64,000 nucleotides of DNA from an uncultured Oscillospiraceae bacterium (GTDB taxonomy: Bacteria > Bacillota > Clostridia > Oscillospirales > Acutalibacteraceae), in assembly GCA_905192745.1 (NCBI GenBank), contig CAJJLZ010000009.1, positions 1 to 64,000 of the forward strand. The letters run 5' to 3'. Position 1 is the stretch's first letter; each line of letters starts with the position of its first letter. The notes under the pieces are model-generated. The model saw nothing but the letters and a program-made list of their open reading frames with translations. It was not told where the DNA came from and ran no database searches. Shown piece by piece: positions 53,300 through 60,519 of this stretch. A program made the position numbers and the translations under genes.

Positions 53300-53328
53300 A
53301 ATATAGCATACAATTTTCTCGTTGACAA
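53300..53328 (-). promoter_or_regulatory. Promoter of the TM2 gene
   Basis: Minus strand TTGTCA (complement of 53323-53328), 17-base spacer, TATATT (complement of 53300-53305). The -35 lies inside operator-like site 2. Confidence 0.7.
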
Positions 53329-53341
53329 GTACTGAATGTCA
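53323..53341. promoter_or_regulatory. Operator-like site 2
   Basis: TGACAAGTACTGAATGTCA: half-sites TGACA and TGTCA. It covers the leftward -35 and ends immediately before the ribosome site of the XRE gene, so one repressor could control both directions. Confidence 0.65.
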
Positions 53342-53354
53342 AAAGGAATGCGAT

Positions 53355-53597
53355 ATGTTTATTAATAAAGCTAAAGATGGAAATAATAATATCAGCGGAA
53401 AAAACATTGCGAAGTTTCGAAAAGAGTTGAATATCTCTCAGCGGGAATTGGCGGATCGGCTGCAATTGACGGGATTGGATATTGACAAGAATGCGATTCA
53501 GCGGATAGAGTCCGGGAAACGCTTTGTTACGGATGTCGAACTTGTTTATTTCTCAGAGGTTCTGGATAAAACATTAAACGAATTGCTTTTCTGTTAG
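53355..53597 (+). CDS. Small XRE-family transcriptional regulator
   Basis: 80 aa from ATG 53355 (AAAAGGAA at good distance; TTG 53322 would run through the operator). Helix-turn-helix: NIAKFRKELNISQRELADRLQLTGLDIDKNAIQRIESGKRFVTDVELVYFSEVL. The inserted LTGLDIDKN between helices is typical of a known XRE subgroup. Probable autorepressor binding the two 19-bp sites. A/T-rich codons differ from surrounding genes, suggesting acquisition. Confidence 0.85.
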   Translation: MFINKAKDGNNNISGKNIAKFRKELNISQRELADRLQLTGLDIDKNAIQRIESGKRFVTDVELVYFSEVLDKTLNELLFC

Positions 53598-53616
53598 CGG
53601 ATTCGTATATAGAAAC

Positions 53617-53659
53617 AAAAAGCCTGCCGGGAAGCGTATCGTCGTCCCGGCAGGCTTTT
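53617..53659. terminator. Bidirectional terminator
   Basis: AAAAAGCCTGCCGGGA with TCCCGGCAGGCTTTT between convergent genes. Confidence 0.95.
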
Positions 53660-53737
53660 GCTGTATTTTCAGTCTTCATGGCACAGGGAAAATCCCGAAT
53701 CCGTCCAATTCTGCGACCCGCGGATTTTGGCCGCTCC

Positions 53738-54790
53738 TTATTGGTGCGACGCCTCGGCGGCGAAGGCTTCGTTCAGAAGGGAAACCGCGTCGGCCCATCG
53801 GCCGTCGCTGGAAACGCCCCCCATGACGATAGCCATCATTTCCGCATTGTCCCGGACGGCGCTGACCGCTACGCAGTAGCCGGCCTCGTTGGTGAAACCG
53901 GTTTTCATCCCGGTCGCGCCTTCAAAATAATAGCTGCTGGAGGGATTGATAACTTCATTGGTATTGGTCCAGCTCACGCTCTGACCGGAGAGGAGGGTGT
54001 AGCTGGCCGACGTTTTGGCGATGGATGCCCGGATATTGTCATATTTCATGGCGTTGCGGGCAATCCGAAGCATATCGTTGGCCGTGGTGTAATGGTCGGG
54101 GGAATAAAAGCCGTCCGGATTGCTGAAGTGGCTGTTGGAAGCGCCGATCTTTATCAGTTCATCGTTCAGTTTATTGATGAAAACCCGAACCGCGTCCACA
54201 TCGTTCAGCGTATCGTCTCCGGCGGATTTCCTCCCGAGATGCGCGGCAATGACATAGGCGGCGTCATTGCCCGAAGGAAGGAGCAGCGCGTCCAGCAGCA
54301 TGTCCCGCGTCAGGCGGTAGCCGGACTCCAGATGAGCGAGGCTGGATCCCTTCTGTACCAGAGAAAGCTCGGTTCCGACGGTGAATTCCTCTTCCGGTCC
54401 GCAGAGCTCGGTCATGACGGCGGCGGTCAGCAGCTTGGTCAGGCTGGCGGGATAGCAGCGTTCGTCCGCGTCCTTGCTGTACAAAACCGTATCGTGGGTA
54501 ACGTCGTACAAAACGACCCGCGGCGTGGTAAGAGGCGCGGAGACCGCAATGGTGGGATAGGTCGGCTTGGCTGTTGTAGTGGCGGCGACGGTCGTCGTCG
54601 TGGCGGGCGTGTCCGATACCGGCTCGTTCCCGGGGGAAAGCACATTGGCAATACCGCCGGCGATAAACCAGATCAACAGCGCCAGAAGGGCGACGATCAC
54701 CAGCGATAATCCAATTACCAGAGCTCGCCGTTTCCAAAGGCGTTTTTTCCTTTTGGCGCCGGCGGCTGTCCGTATTGGTTTCTCTTTCAT
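53738..54790 (-). CDS. D-alanyl-D-alanine carboxypeptidase, S11 family (DacA/PBP5-like)
   Basis: 350 aa. Basic tail, membrane helix (about 22-46), a Thr-rich linker (TPATTTTVAATTTAKPT) and an S11 transpeptidase-fold domain with SLTK (Ser116, Lys119), SGN in LLLPSGNDAAY and KTG in MKTGFTNEAGY. It removes terminal D-Ala from pentapeptides. Unusually anchored by its N-terminus rather than by the C-terminal amphipathic helix of classical PBP5. ATG 54790 follows AAGAGGTA; the frame is open 43 codons upstream. Third D,D-carboxypeptidase of the window. Confidence 0.93.
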   Translation of the reverse strand: MKEKPIRTAAGAKRKKRLWKRRALVIGLSLVIVALLALLIWFIAGGIANVLSPGNEPVSDTPATTTTVAATTTAKPTYPTIAVSAPLTTPRVVLYDVTHDTVLYSKDADERCYPASLTKLLTAAVMTELCGPEEEFTVGTELSLVQKGSSLAHLESGYRLTRDMLLDALLLPSGNDAAYVIAAHLGRKSAGDDTLNDVDAVRVFINKLNDELIKIGASNSHFSNPDGFYSPDHYTTANDMLRIARNAMKYDNIRASIAKTSASYTLLSGQSVSWTNTNEVINPSSSYYFEGATGMKTGFTNEAGYCVAVSAVRDNAEMMAIVMGGVSSDGRWADAVSLLNEAFAAEASHQ

Positions 54791-54944
54791 ATGATACCTC
54801 TTTTCCTGTAGGCAGTTTTCCTTCCGTGCGCTTCTGCGGACGGGAAACAAAAACAGTATACTATATTTTGGGATGGTTTTGTATCCCCAATTTTTTGATT
54901 TTGGTTTTTCCTGTGTCAAAAAGCCGAAGAATCTACGCCGCGGC

Positions 54945-54974
54945 TTGCGCAGCCTGTAAATTATCTGGTATAAT
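54945..54974 (+). promoter_or_regulatory. Promoter at the head of the 89-bp array
   Basis: TTGCGC at 54945-54950, 18-base spacer, extended -10 TGG-TATAAT (TATAAT at 54969-54974). Only the first array unit has a recognisable -35. Confidence 0.65.
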
Positions 54975-55497
54975 GTCGTTCAGGAGAAATGCGACGGCAT
55001 TTCTCAGTAGCGCCGCCGGAAAAGGCACGTATAGAACCCGGCTGGGCGGCGCTATGGTATAATGTCGTTTAGGAGAAATGCGACAGCATTTCTCAATTGC
55101 GCCGCCGGAAAAGGCACGTATAGAACCCGGCTGGGCGGCGCTATGGTATAATAGCAACGGTGGGAAAATGCGTAAGCATTTTCGATTGCGCCGCTGGAAA
55201 AGGCCAGCAAAGATGCCGGCCGGGCGGCGCTATGGTATAATACCGTTTAGGAGAAATGCGAAAGCATTTCTCAGCAGCGCCGCCAACAAAGGCTCGCAAA
55301 GAACCAATCCGGGCGGCGCTATGGTATAATGTCGTCAGGGAAAAACGCGACAGCGTTTTTCGTTGCGCCGCTGGAAAAGGCTCGCAAAGATGCCGGCTGG
55401 GCGGCGCTATGATATAATGTTGTTTGGGAAAATGCCGACAGGCATTTTCGATTGCGCCGCCGGATAAGGATACTATCGCGCCCGGTTGGGCGGCACG
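54967..55497 (+). repeat. Tandem array of six ~89-bp units, each with extended -10 and two hairpins
   Basis: TATAAT begins at 54969, 55058, 55147, 55236, 55325 and 55413: spacings 89, 89, 89, 89, 88. Each unit reads TG-N-TATAAT, about 15 bases, hairpin 1 with a 4-base loop (GACG, GACA, GTAA, GAAA, GACA, GACA), then an outer stem of GCGCCGC and GCGGCGC about 27 bases apart (partly broken in unit 6). Hairpin 1 arms vary together: GAGAAATGC/GCATTTCTC (units 1, 2, 4), GAAAATGC/GCATTTTC (3), GAAAAACGC/GCGTTTTTC (5), GAAAATGCC/GGCATTTTC (6). Paired changes argue for selected RNA structure. It ends about 30 bases before the mnmA start. Nature unknown: tandem small RNAs, promoter array, structured leader or expanded palindromic element. 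Confidence 0.92.
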
Positions 55498-55527
55498 GTG
55501 AGACAGCGGGAAGAGATGGAGAGAACC

Positions 55528-56571
55528 ATGGAGAAAACAATCTGGGTGGGAATGAGCGGCGGTGTGGACAGCTCGGTCGCCGCGGCTCTTTTGGCAGAAC
55601 AGGGCGTGTCGGTGGTCGGGGTTACTCTCCGCCTGCGTCCCGACGGCACGGAAGGGGATACCGAGGATGCCCGGAAGGTCTGCGCCGCGCTGGGCGTTGA
55701 ACACCGGGTGCTGGATCTGACCGAATCATTCCGGCAGCGGGTAATGGCCCCTTTTTCAGAGGAGTATTTGGCGGGGAGGACCCCCAATCCCTGCGTGCGC
55801 TGCAACCGGACGATCAAATTCGGCGCGCTGCTGGACGCCGCACTGGAGGCGGGAGCGGACGGGATCGCCACCGGCCATTACGCGCGGGTGGAATACAGCC
55901 CGGAACGGGGACGGACGCTTCTCTACCGTACCGATTCCTCAAAAGATCAGAGCTATGTCCTTTACGGCCTGAATCAGCATCAGCTCTCCCATACCCTGTT
56001 TCCGATCACCGGACTGGAAAAGGACGCGGTGCGGGCAATCGCCCGTTCTCACGCCCTTCCCGTTGCGTCCAAGGGGGACAGCATGGAGGTTTGCTTTATC
56101 CCGGAGGGCGGTCACGCCCGCTTTATCGAGAAGTTCACCGGCAAGGCGCTGCTTCCCGGCAATTTTGTGGATGAGGACGGCCGGATTCTCGGGCGGCATC
56201 AGGGGATCGCCCGATACACCGTCGGTCAGCGCAAGGGCCTCGGCGTCGCTCTGGGCAAGCCGATGTATGTCGTCCGCATTAACGCGGAGAAAAACGAGGT
56301 GGTTTTGGGGGAAGAGGGGCGGCAGCTTTCGGCCGTTCTGACGGCGCATTGTATGAATTATATCCCCTTTGCGCCGCCCGCCGCTTCCGTGCCGATCCGG
56401 GTTCAGGCCAAGATCCGCTACCTTGCGCCGCCCGCCCCGGCGACGCTGTATCCGCTTTCCGCCGATACCGCCCGGGTGGAATTCGACGCGCCCCAGCGGT
56501 CGGTCACTCCCGGTCAGTCGGTGGTGCTGTACGACGGCGATCTGGTGCTGGGCGGCGGTATTATCGATTGA
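55528..56571 (+). CDS. mnmA: tRNA-specific 2-thiouridylase MnmA
   Basis: 347-aa ATP-dependent enzyme placing sulfur at C2 of wobble uridine in tRNA Lys, Glu and Gln. PP-loop GMSGGVDSSVAAALL (8-22), catalytic Cys in TPNPCVRCNRTIKF, TGHYARVE, KDQSYVLYGL and second catalytic Cys in SMEVCFIPEG. C-terminal beta-barrel domain present. ATG 55528 after GGAGAG; 55516 is a possible alternative. Transcribed after, and probably through, the 89-bp array. Confidence 0.96.
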   Translation: MEKTIWVGMSGGVDSSVAAALLAEQGVSVVGVTLRLRPDGTEGDTEDARKVCAALGVEHRVLDLTESFRQRVMAPFSEEYLAGRTPNPCVRCNRTIKFGALLDAALEAGADGIATGHYARVEYSPERGRTLLYRTDSSKDQSYVLYGLNQHQLSHTLFPITGLEKDAVRAIARSHALPVASKGDSMEVCFIPEGGHARFIEKFTGKALLPGNFVDEDGRILGRHQGIARYTVGQRKGLGVALGKPMYVVRINAEKNEVVLGEEGRQLSAVLTAHCMNYIPFAPPAASVPIRVQAKIRYLAPPAPATLYPLSADTARVEFDAPQRSVTPGQSVVLYDGDLVLGGGIID

Positions 56572-56628
56572 ACCGCGGCGGTCGTCCGCCATTACCACAT
56601 TACTTCATTAAAGAAAAGGAATCTGTCC

Positions 56629-58011
56629 ATGAAATTTTCTGAATTACAAATTATCGATCCGATTTTGCGGGCGTTGGAAGGGGAGGGATATGTTACTCCG
56701 TCGCCTATTCAGGAGAAGGCGATCCCGCCCGCGCTGAAAGGCCGGGATATTCTCGGCTGTGCCCAGACGGGAACTGGTAAAACGGCGGCCTTCGCCGTCC
56801 CGATCCTGCAGCGCCTGAACGCTTGCCCGCCGAAAAACGGCGGACGGCCGATTCGCTCTCTCATCCTTACCCCGACCCGGGAACTGGCACTGCAGATTCA
56901 TGAGAGCTTCGGCGCCTATGGCCGGAATCTGCGGCTGCGCTGCGCGGTTATCTTCGGCGGCGTGTCCCAGAATCCGCAGGTGGAATCCCTGAAACGGGGC
57001 GTGGATATTCTGGTCGCCACGCCCGGCCGCCTGAACGACCTGATTGGTCAGGGGTACATCGACCTTGCCGGCGTGGAGATTTTTGTGCTGGACGAAGCCG
57101 ACCGGATGCTGGATATGGGATTCGTTCACGATGTGAAAAAGGTGATTGCCCGCCTTCCGCAGAAAAAGCAGACGCTGTTTTTCTCCGCTACCATGCCGCC
57201 CGAAATCGTCCGGCTGGTGGACTCCCTGCTGGTGAACCCGGTCAAGGTGGCGGTCGCGCCGGTTTCCTCCACCGTGGATACGATTGAGCAGTCGGTGTAT
57301 TTTGTGGACAAGGCCAACAAGCGCCGCCTGCTCGCCTATTTACTGGAGGACGAAGCGATTACCTCCGCGCTGGTGTTTACCCGTACCAAGCATGGCGCCG
57401 ACCGGGTGGTAAAGGATCTGGCCCGCGAGGGGATCACCGCCATGGCCATCCACGGCAATAAATCGCAAAACGCCCGGCAGAACGCCTTGAACCAGTTCAA
57501 ATCCGGGGAACTGCGGGTGCTGGTTGCCACCGATATCGCGGCCCGCGGGATCGATATCAACGAGTTGTCCCATGTCATAAACTACGACCTGCCCAACATT
57601 CCGGAGACGTATGTCCATCGGATCGGCCGGACCGGCCGGGCCGGATTGAGCGGGATCGCCATTTCCTTCTGCGACTTTGACGAGCAGCCTTATCTCAGGG
57701 ATATCCAGAAGCTGATCCGCAAGACCGTCCCGGTGGTGGAGGATCATCCGTGGCCGATGACCCAGACCGAGCCCAGCCCCAAGCCGGAGCCGCAGCCCCG
57801 CCGCAGGAGAGAGCCTTCCGCCGGGCAGGCCGGACCGAGCGGGAAACCGGTTGGTCCGGGGCGCCGGGATACGCGTCCACCGGAAGAGCCGCCTTTTTCA
57901 AAAGAAACCGCTTCCGTCCGGGATGTTTCCCGTCAGGAGAGACGTCGGCCCCGCCGGAAGCCGGGCGGCGGTCCGGCCAAATCCACCGGCGCTAAGCCGA
58001 AGGTATATTGA
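56629..58011 (+). CDS. DEAD-box RNA helicase (RhlE/CshA-like)
   Basis: 460 aa. Q-motif region (PSPIQEKAIPPAL), Walker A AQTGTGKTAAFAVP, PTRELALQ, TPGRL, DEADRMLDMGF, SATMP, then helicase C-terminal motifs VFTRTKHGADR, ATDIAARGIDI and HRIGRTGRAG. The last 80 residues are a Pro/Arg-rich basic tail that likely binds RNA. Expected roles are cold adaptation, ribosome assembly or mRNA decay. AAAAGGAATC ribosome site. Confidence 0.95.
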   Translation: MKFSELQIIDPILRALEGEGYVTPSPIQEKAIPPALKGRDILGCAQTGTGKTAAFAVPILQRLNACPPKNGGRPIRSLILTPTRELALQIHESFGAYGRNLRLRCAVIFGGVSQNPQVESLKRGVDILVATPGRLNDLIGQGYIDLAGVEIFVLDEADRMLDMGFVHDVKKVIARLPQKKQTLFFSATMPPEIVRLVDSLLVNPVKVAVAPVSSTVDTIEQSVYFVDKANKRRLLAYLLEDEAITSALVFTRTKHGADRVVKDLAREGITAMAIHGNKSQNARQNALNQFKSGELRVLVATDIAARGIDINELSHVINYDLPNIPETYVHRIGRTGRAGLSGIAISFCDFDEQPYLRDIQKLIRKTVPVVEDHPWPMTQTEPSPKPEPQPRRRREPSAGQAGPSGKPVGPGRRDTRPPEEPPFSKETASVRDVSRQERRRPRRKPGGGPAKSTGAKPKVY

Positions 58012-58018
58012 TCCGTTC

Positions 58019-58066
58019 AGCACCCCCGCCGATCTCCGCTGTGAGACCGCCGGGGGCGCTTTTTTG
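58019..58066 (+). terminator. Terminator of the helicase gene
   Basis: AGC-A-CCCCCG (58019-58028) pairs with CGGGGG-C-GCT (58051-58060, one mismatch) followed by TTTTTT. Confidence 0.85.
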
Positions 58067-58098
58067 TCCGGTTTGGATCTTTACGTCTTTTTTCAACT

Positions 58099-58147
58099 TT
58101 TAAACCCTCTTTAAGCCTTCTTTAAACCGTTTTTAAGCGGTTTTTAA
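58099..58147 (+). promoter_or_regulatory. Five 11-bp direct repeats (TTTAA core), likely response-regulator binding region
   Basis: TTTAA cores begin at 58099, 58110, 58121, 58132 and 58143, exactly one helical turn apart, in 11-mers CTTTAAGCCTT, CTTTAAACCGT, TTTTAAGCGGT and the like. Tandem 11-bp sites are the hallmark of OmpR/PhoB-family regulators. They stop about 30 bases before a poor promoter (TAGACT near 58181) in front of the M15 carboxypeptidase gene, which suggests activator-dependent transcription. Confidence 0.7.
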
Positions 58148-58228
58148 GTCTTCCCGTTCCGGATTCTTCGCTTTTCCTGATAGACTGAACAGGCGAGAAA
58201 AGATTCCATGCGAAGGAGCCGACGAAAA

Positions 58229-59146
58229 ATGAAAAACGCACGCAGAGGCCGCAGAAACCGTTCCAGACGGCTGTTGATGGGGAGCGCCGTTGTTCTGACG
58301 CTGTTACTGCTTCTGGCGGCGGGAGGCGTTTATGTGACGATGGCCCGGCCGGATATCGGCTACGGCCTGTGGGATATGCTGTTCGGAAAACGCGAACCGC
58401 TTGCACTGACCGAAGTTGATGACGCCGCCGGAACGACGGATTTCCGCACCGTGTCTCTTGAAGCCATCCGGCAGGGGGACGAACCGGGCTTTGTTTATCA
58501 GAACAGCCTTTGGCTGGTGAACGCGGCGCATCCGCTGCCGGAGGACGCGCCCCTGATGCTGGAGGAATACCGGGATACCGGGCTGTCTCTTGACCGTTCT
58601 CTGTTTCTTGCGCTTCAGAATCTTCTGGGAGATGCCGGAAAAGAAACCGGCGATAAGGTGTATCTGATGAGCGCTTACCGCACCCGGGAGGAACAGGAGG
58701 CCGAATATTTTCAGAACCCGAAGCTGGCGGCGCAGGCGGGAACCAGCGAGCATCAAACCGGTCTGGCCCTGGATGTATATGTCTATCAGAAAGCACAGCG
58801 GGAATTTATCACCTCCCGCGCGGGAGTGTGGATTCAGCAGCACGCGCACGAATACGGCTTTATTATCCGGTACCCCTTTGGAAAGCAGTCGATCACCGGA
58901 ATCGAATTCGAGCCGTGGCATCTGCGGTATGTGGGAAAGCCGCACGCCGCTTTGATGTACGCCAACCGCTGGACGCTGGAAGACTATATCGAGCGGCTGG
59001 AAAAGGGAACGTTCTATACAGCGGCCGGGTATGCGTTCACCCGGCAGGAAGCGGAAAACGGGATGCTGCGCGTTCCGTCGGACTGGAAAAACGTCGTGGT
59101 GTCGGCCGATAACACCGGCTCCTATATCCTGACCTGTCAGGAATAG
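58229..59146 (+). CDS. Membrane-anchored D-alanyl-D-alanine carboxypeptidase, M15B (VanY/LdcB-like)
   Basis: 305 aa. Very basic N-terminus, membrane helix (about 15-35), extracellular M15B domain with SAYRTREEQEAEYF, zinc motif AGTSEHQTGLALDV (His, Asp) and EFEPWHLRYVG (Glu, His). Paralogue of the 18358 protein but without its Thr-rich linker. ATG 58229 follows AAGGAG; 58208 is an alternative. The five 11-bp repeats upstream and the two-component system downstream suggest regulated expression under cell-wall stress (inference). Confidence 0.9.
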   Translation: MKNARRGRRNRSRRLLMGSAVVLTLLLLLAAGGVYVTMARPDIGYGLWDMLFGKREPLALTEVDDAAGTTDFRTVSLEAIRQGDEPGFVYQNSLWLVNAAHPLPEDAPLMLEEYRDTGLSLDRSLFLALQNLLGDAGKETGDKVYLMSAYRTREEQEAEYFQNPKLAAQAGTSEHQTGLALDVYVYQKAQREFITSRAGVWIQQHAHEYGFIIRYPFGKQSITGIEFEPWHLRYVGKPHAALMYANRWTLEDYIERLEKGTFYTAAGYAFTRQEAENGMLRVPSDWKNVVVSADNTGSYILTCQE

Positions 59147-59165
59147 GGAATCCTCCGCGCGGGCG

Positions 59166-59197
59166 CGTTTCGGATAACCGAAACGGCTGCTTTTTTT
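59166..59197 (+). terminator. Terminator of the M15 gene
   Basis: CGTTTCGG-ATAA-CCGAAACG followed by GCTGC and seven T. Confidence 0.85.
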
Positions 59198-59211
59198 ACA
59201 AAACGCAAACA
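59198..59211 (+). promoter_or_regulatory. Conserved upstream motif, copy 1
   Basis: ACAAAACGCAAACA, 73 bases before the next ATG and upstream of a TACAAT -10 (59243-59248). 12 of 14 bases match copy 2 at 59758-59771. Confidence 0.45.
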
Positions 59212-59284
59212 TTTCGTAAGTAACTCAAAAACATACGGATGATACAATATCCCTGTTCAATAAAACAGAAAGAGGGAATCCGCT

Positions 59285-59695
59285 ATGAGTAAAAACGATC
59301 GGGAATTTCTTGTGCAGAAAATCCGTACACAGTATACGGAAAAGGAGTACTCCGGGTTGGAGGAACTGAAGGCGTTGGACGGTAGAGTGAAAACACCCGC
59401 AAACGTATTCGGTTATGTGTTTGGCATTGCCGGCGCCGTCGTTATGGGCTGCGGAATGAGCCTGATTATGACCGACCTCGGGCGGTCCGTCGGCATCACG
59501 GATCCGGTGGTGCCGGGGATTGTAATCGGCGTAATCGGTATGCTGATGGCGATTGTCAACTACCCGATTTACAAGGGTATTCTCGGGTCCCGCCGTCAAA
59601 AATACGCGGACAAAATCCTTTCGCTCAGCGATGAGCTGATGAAGGACAAGCCGAACCGCTCGTCAAAGGAACCGAACGAAGCCGGCTCTCTTTGA
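59285..59695 (+). CDS. Small membrane protein, paralogue A
   Basis: 136 aa, unnamed family. Charged N-terminal helix (KIRTQYTEKEYSGLEELKALDGRVK), two membrane helices (about 47-67 and 78-95) and a basic/acidic tail (RRQKYADKILSLSDELM). Aligns along its length with the protein at 62679: both have EELK/RxLDxRV, VVMGxGM, a VPGI-IG-IG segment and a final LSDELM/LTEELM. The two copies flank the two-component system. GAAAGAGGGAATC ribosome site; terminator at 59704. Confidence 0.8.
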   Translation: MSKNDREFLVQKIRTQYTEKEYSGLEELKALDGRVKTPANVFGYVFGIAGAVVMGCGMSLIMTDLGRSVGITDPVVPGIVIGVIGMLMAIVNYPIYKGILGSRRQKYADKILSLSDELMKDKPNRSSKEPNEAGSL

Positions 59696-59703
59696 CCGGT
59701 TGA

Positions 59704-59740
59704 CGCGGGGTATATCTCAGGGATATGCCCCGCGTTTTTA
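59704..59740 (+). terminator. Terminator of paralogue A
   Basis: CGCGGGG and CCCCGCG with an inner ATATC/GATAT stem, followed by TTTTTATTG. Confidence 0.9.
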
Positions 59741-59757
59741 TTGTGCGCGCAAAAATA

Positions 59758-59802
59758 ACAAAACGTTAACAACTTTATGCTATTATGCTATTGTGCTATA
59801 CT
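59758..59802 (+). promoter_or_regulatory. Upstream region of the two-component operon: motif copy 2, octamer repeats, -10
   Basis: ACAAAACGTTAACA at 59758-59771 (copy 2 of the motif at 59198), then three octamers TATGCTAT, TATGCTAT, TGTGCTAT starting at 59776, 59784 and 59792, ending in TATACT at 59797-59802. No good -35, so an activator is likely; the response regulator itself is a candidate. Confidence 0.5.
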
Positions 59803-59847
59803 CATTAACAGCGCAGGCGTGGGTAAAAGCCATGAGGAGGATTTTCG

Positions 59848-60519
59848 GTGTTTAAAGTATTGGTTGTGGAGGATGATGCAAAGCTGAACCGGGCGGTTTG
59901 CGCCTATCTTGCCGGAAACGGTTATGAGGCGACAAGCTGCCTGAACGCAAACGAAGCCTACGACGCGATGTATAAGACAATATATGACCTCATTCTCTCC
60001 GATATTATGATGCCGGAAATCGACGGTTTTGAATTTGCGCAGACAGTCAGAGAGGTTAACAGGGAAATACCGATTCTGTTTATGACGGCAAGGGATGATT
60101 TCATCTCCAAGCAGAGAGGGTTCCGTGCAGGCGTTGACGATTATATGGTTAAACCCATCGTTCTCGATGAGCTTCTGCTGCGGATCGAGGCGCTTCTGCG
60201 TCGTGCCGGAATCTCCCGCAGCAAAAGGCTCGTTGTCGGTAAGCTGGTGTTGGATTCTGAAGAACACGCCGCCTATCTCGACGGCGAGGGCGTTCCTCTG
60301 ACCGCCCGTGAATTCAAAATTCTGTTCAAGCTGCTTTCCTATCCGAAAAAAACGTTTACGCGTTCGCAGCTGATGGATGAATTTTGGGATGGGGACACGC
60401 TTTCGGGGTCCCGCACGGTGGATGTTTATATGACCAAGCTGCGTTCCAAATTTTCCGGCTGCACGGATTTTGAAATACTGACCGTACACGGACTCGGATA
60501 TAAGGCGGTCATCCGATGA
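59848..60519 (+). CDS. OmpR-family response regulator
   Basis: 223 aa. Receiver domain with acidic pocket (VVEDD, Asp9-Asp10), phosphoacceptor Asp52 in LILSDIMMPEIDGFE, MTARDD and the conserved Lys in DYMVKPIVL. C-terminal winged helix (about 130-222) with LTAREFKILFKLLSYPKKTFTRSQLMDEFW and SRTVDVYMTKLRSKF...TVHGLGYKAV. ATGA overlap with the kinase gene. Candidate binder of the 11-bp repeats at 58099 and/or the ACAAAACG motifs. Confidence 0.95.
   Translation: MFKVLVVEDDAKLNRAVCAYLAGNGYEATSCLNANEAYDAMYKTIYDLILSDIMMPEIDGFEFAQTVREVNREIPILFMTARDDFISKQRGFRAGVDDYMVKPIVLDELLLRIEALLRRAGISRSKRLVVGKLVLDSEEHAAYLDGEGVPLTAREFKILFKLLSYPKKTFTRSQLMDEFWDGDTLSGSRTVDVYMTKLRSKFSGCTDFEILTVHGLGYKAVIR

Larger units (their letters stand above)
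54791..55527. other. Intergenic region carrying the 89-bp array
   Basis: 737 bases between the divergent S11 carboxypeptidase gene and mnmA. The first 150 bases look ordinary; the rest is the tandem array described next. No protein-coding frame in it is convincing: frames on both strands repeat with the array period. Confidence 0.8.

Noticed and set aside
54967..55497. CRISPR array
   Set aside because: The whole 89-bp unit repeats with gradual drift; there are no unique spacers between short constant repeats, and no cas genes nearby.
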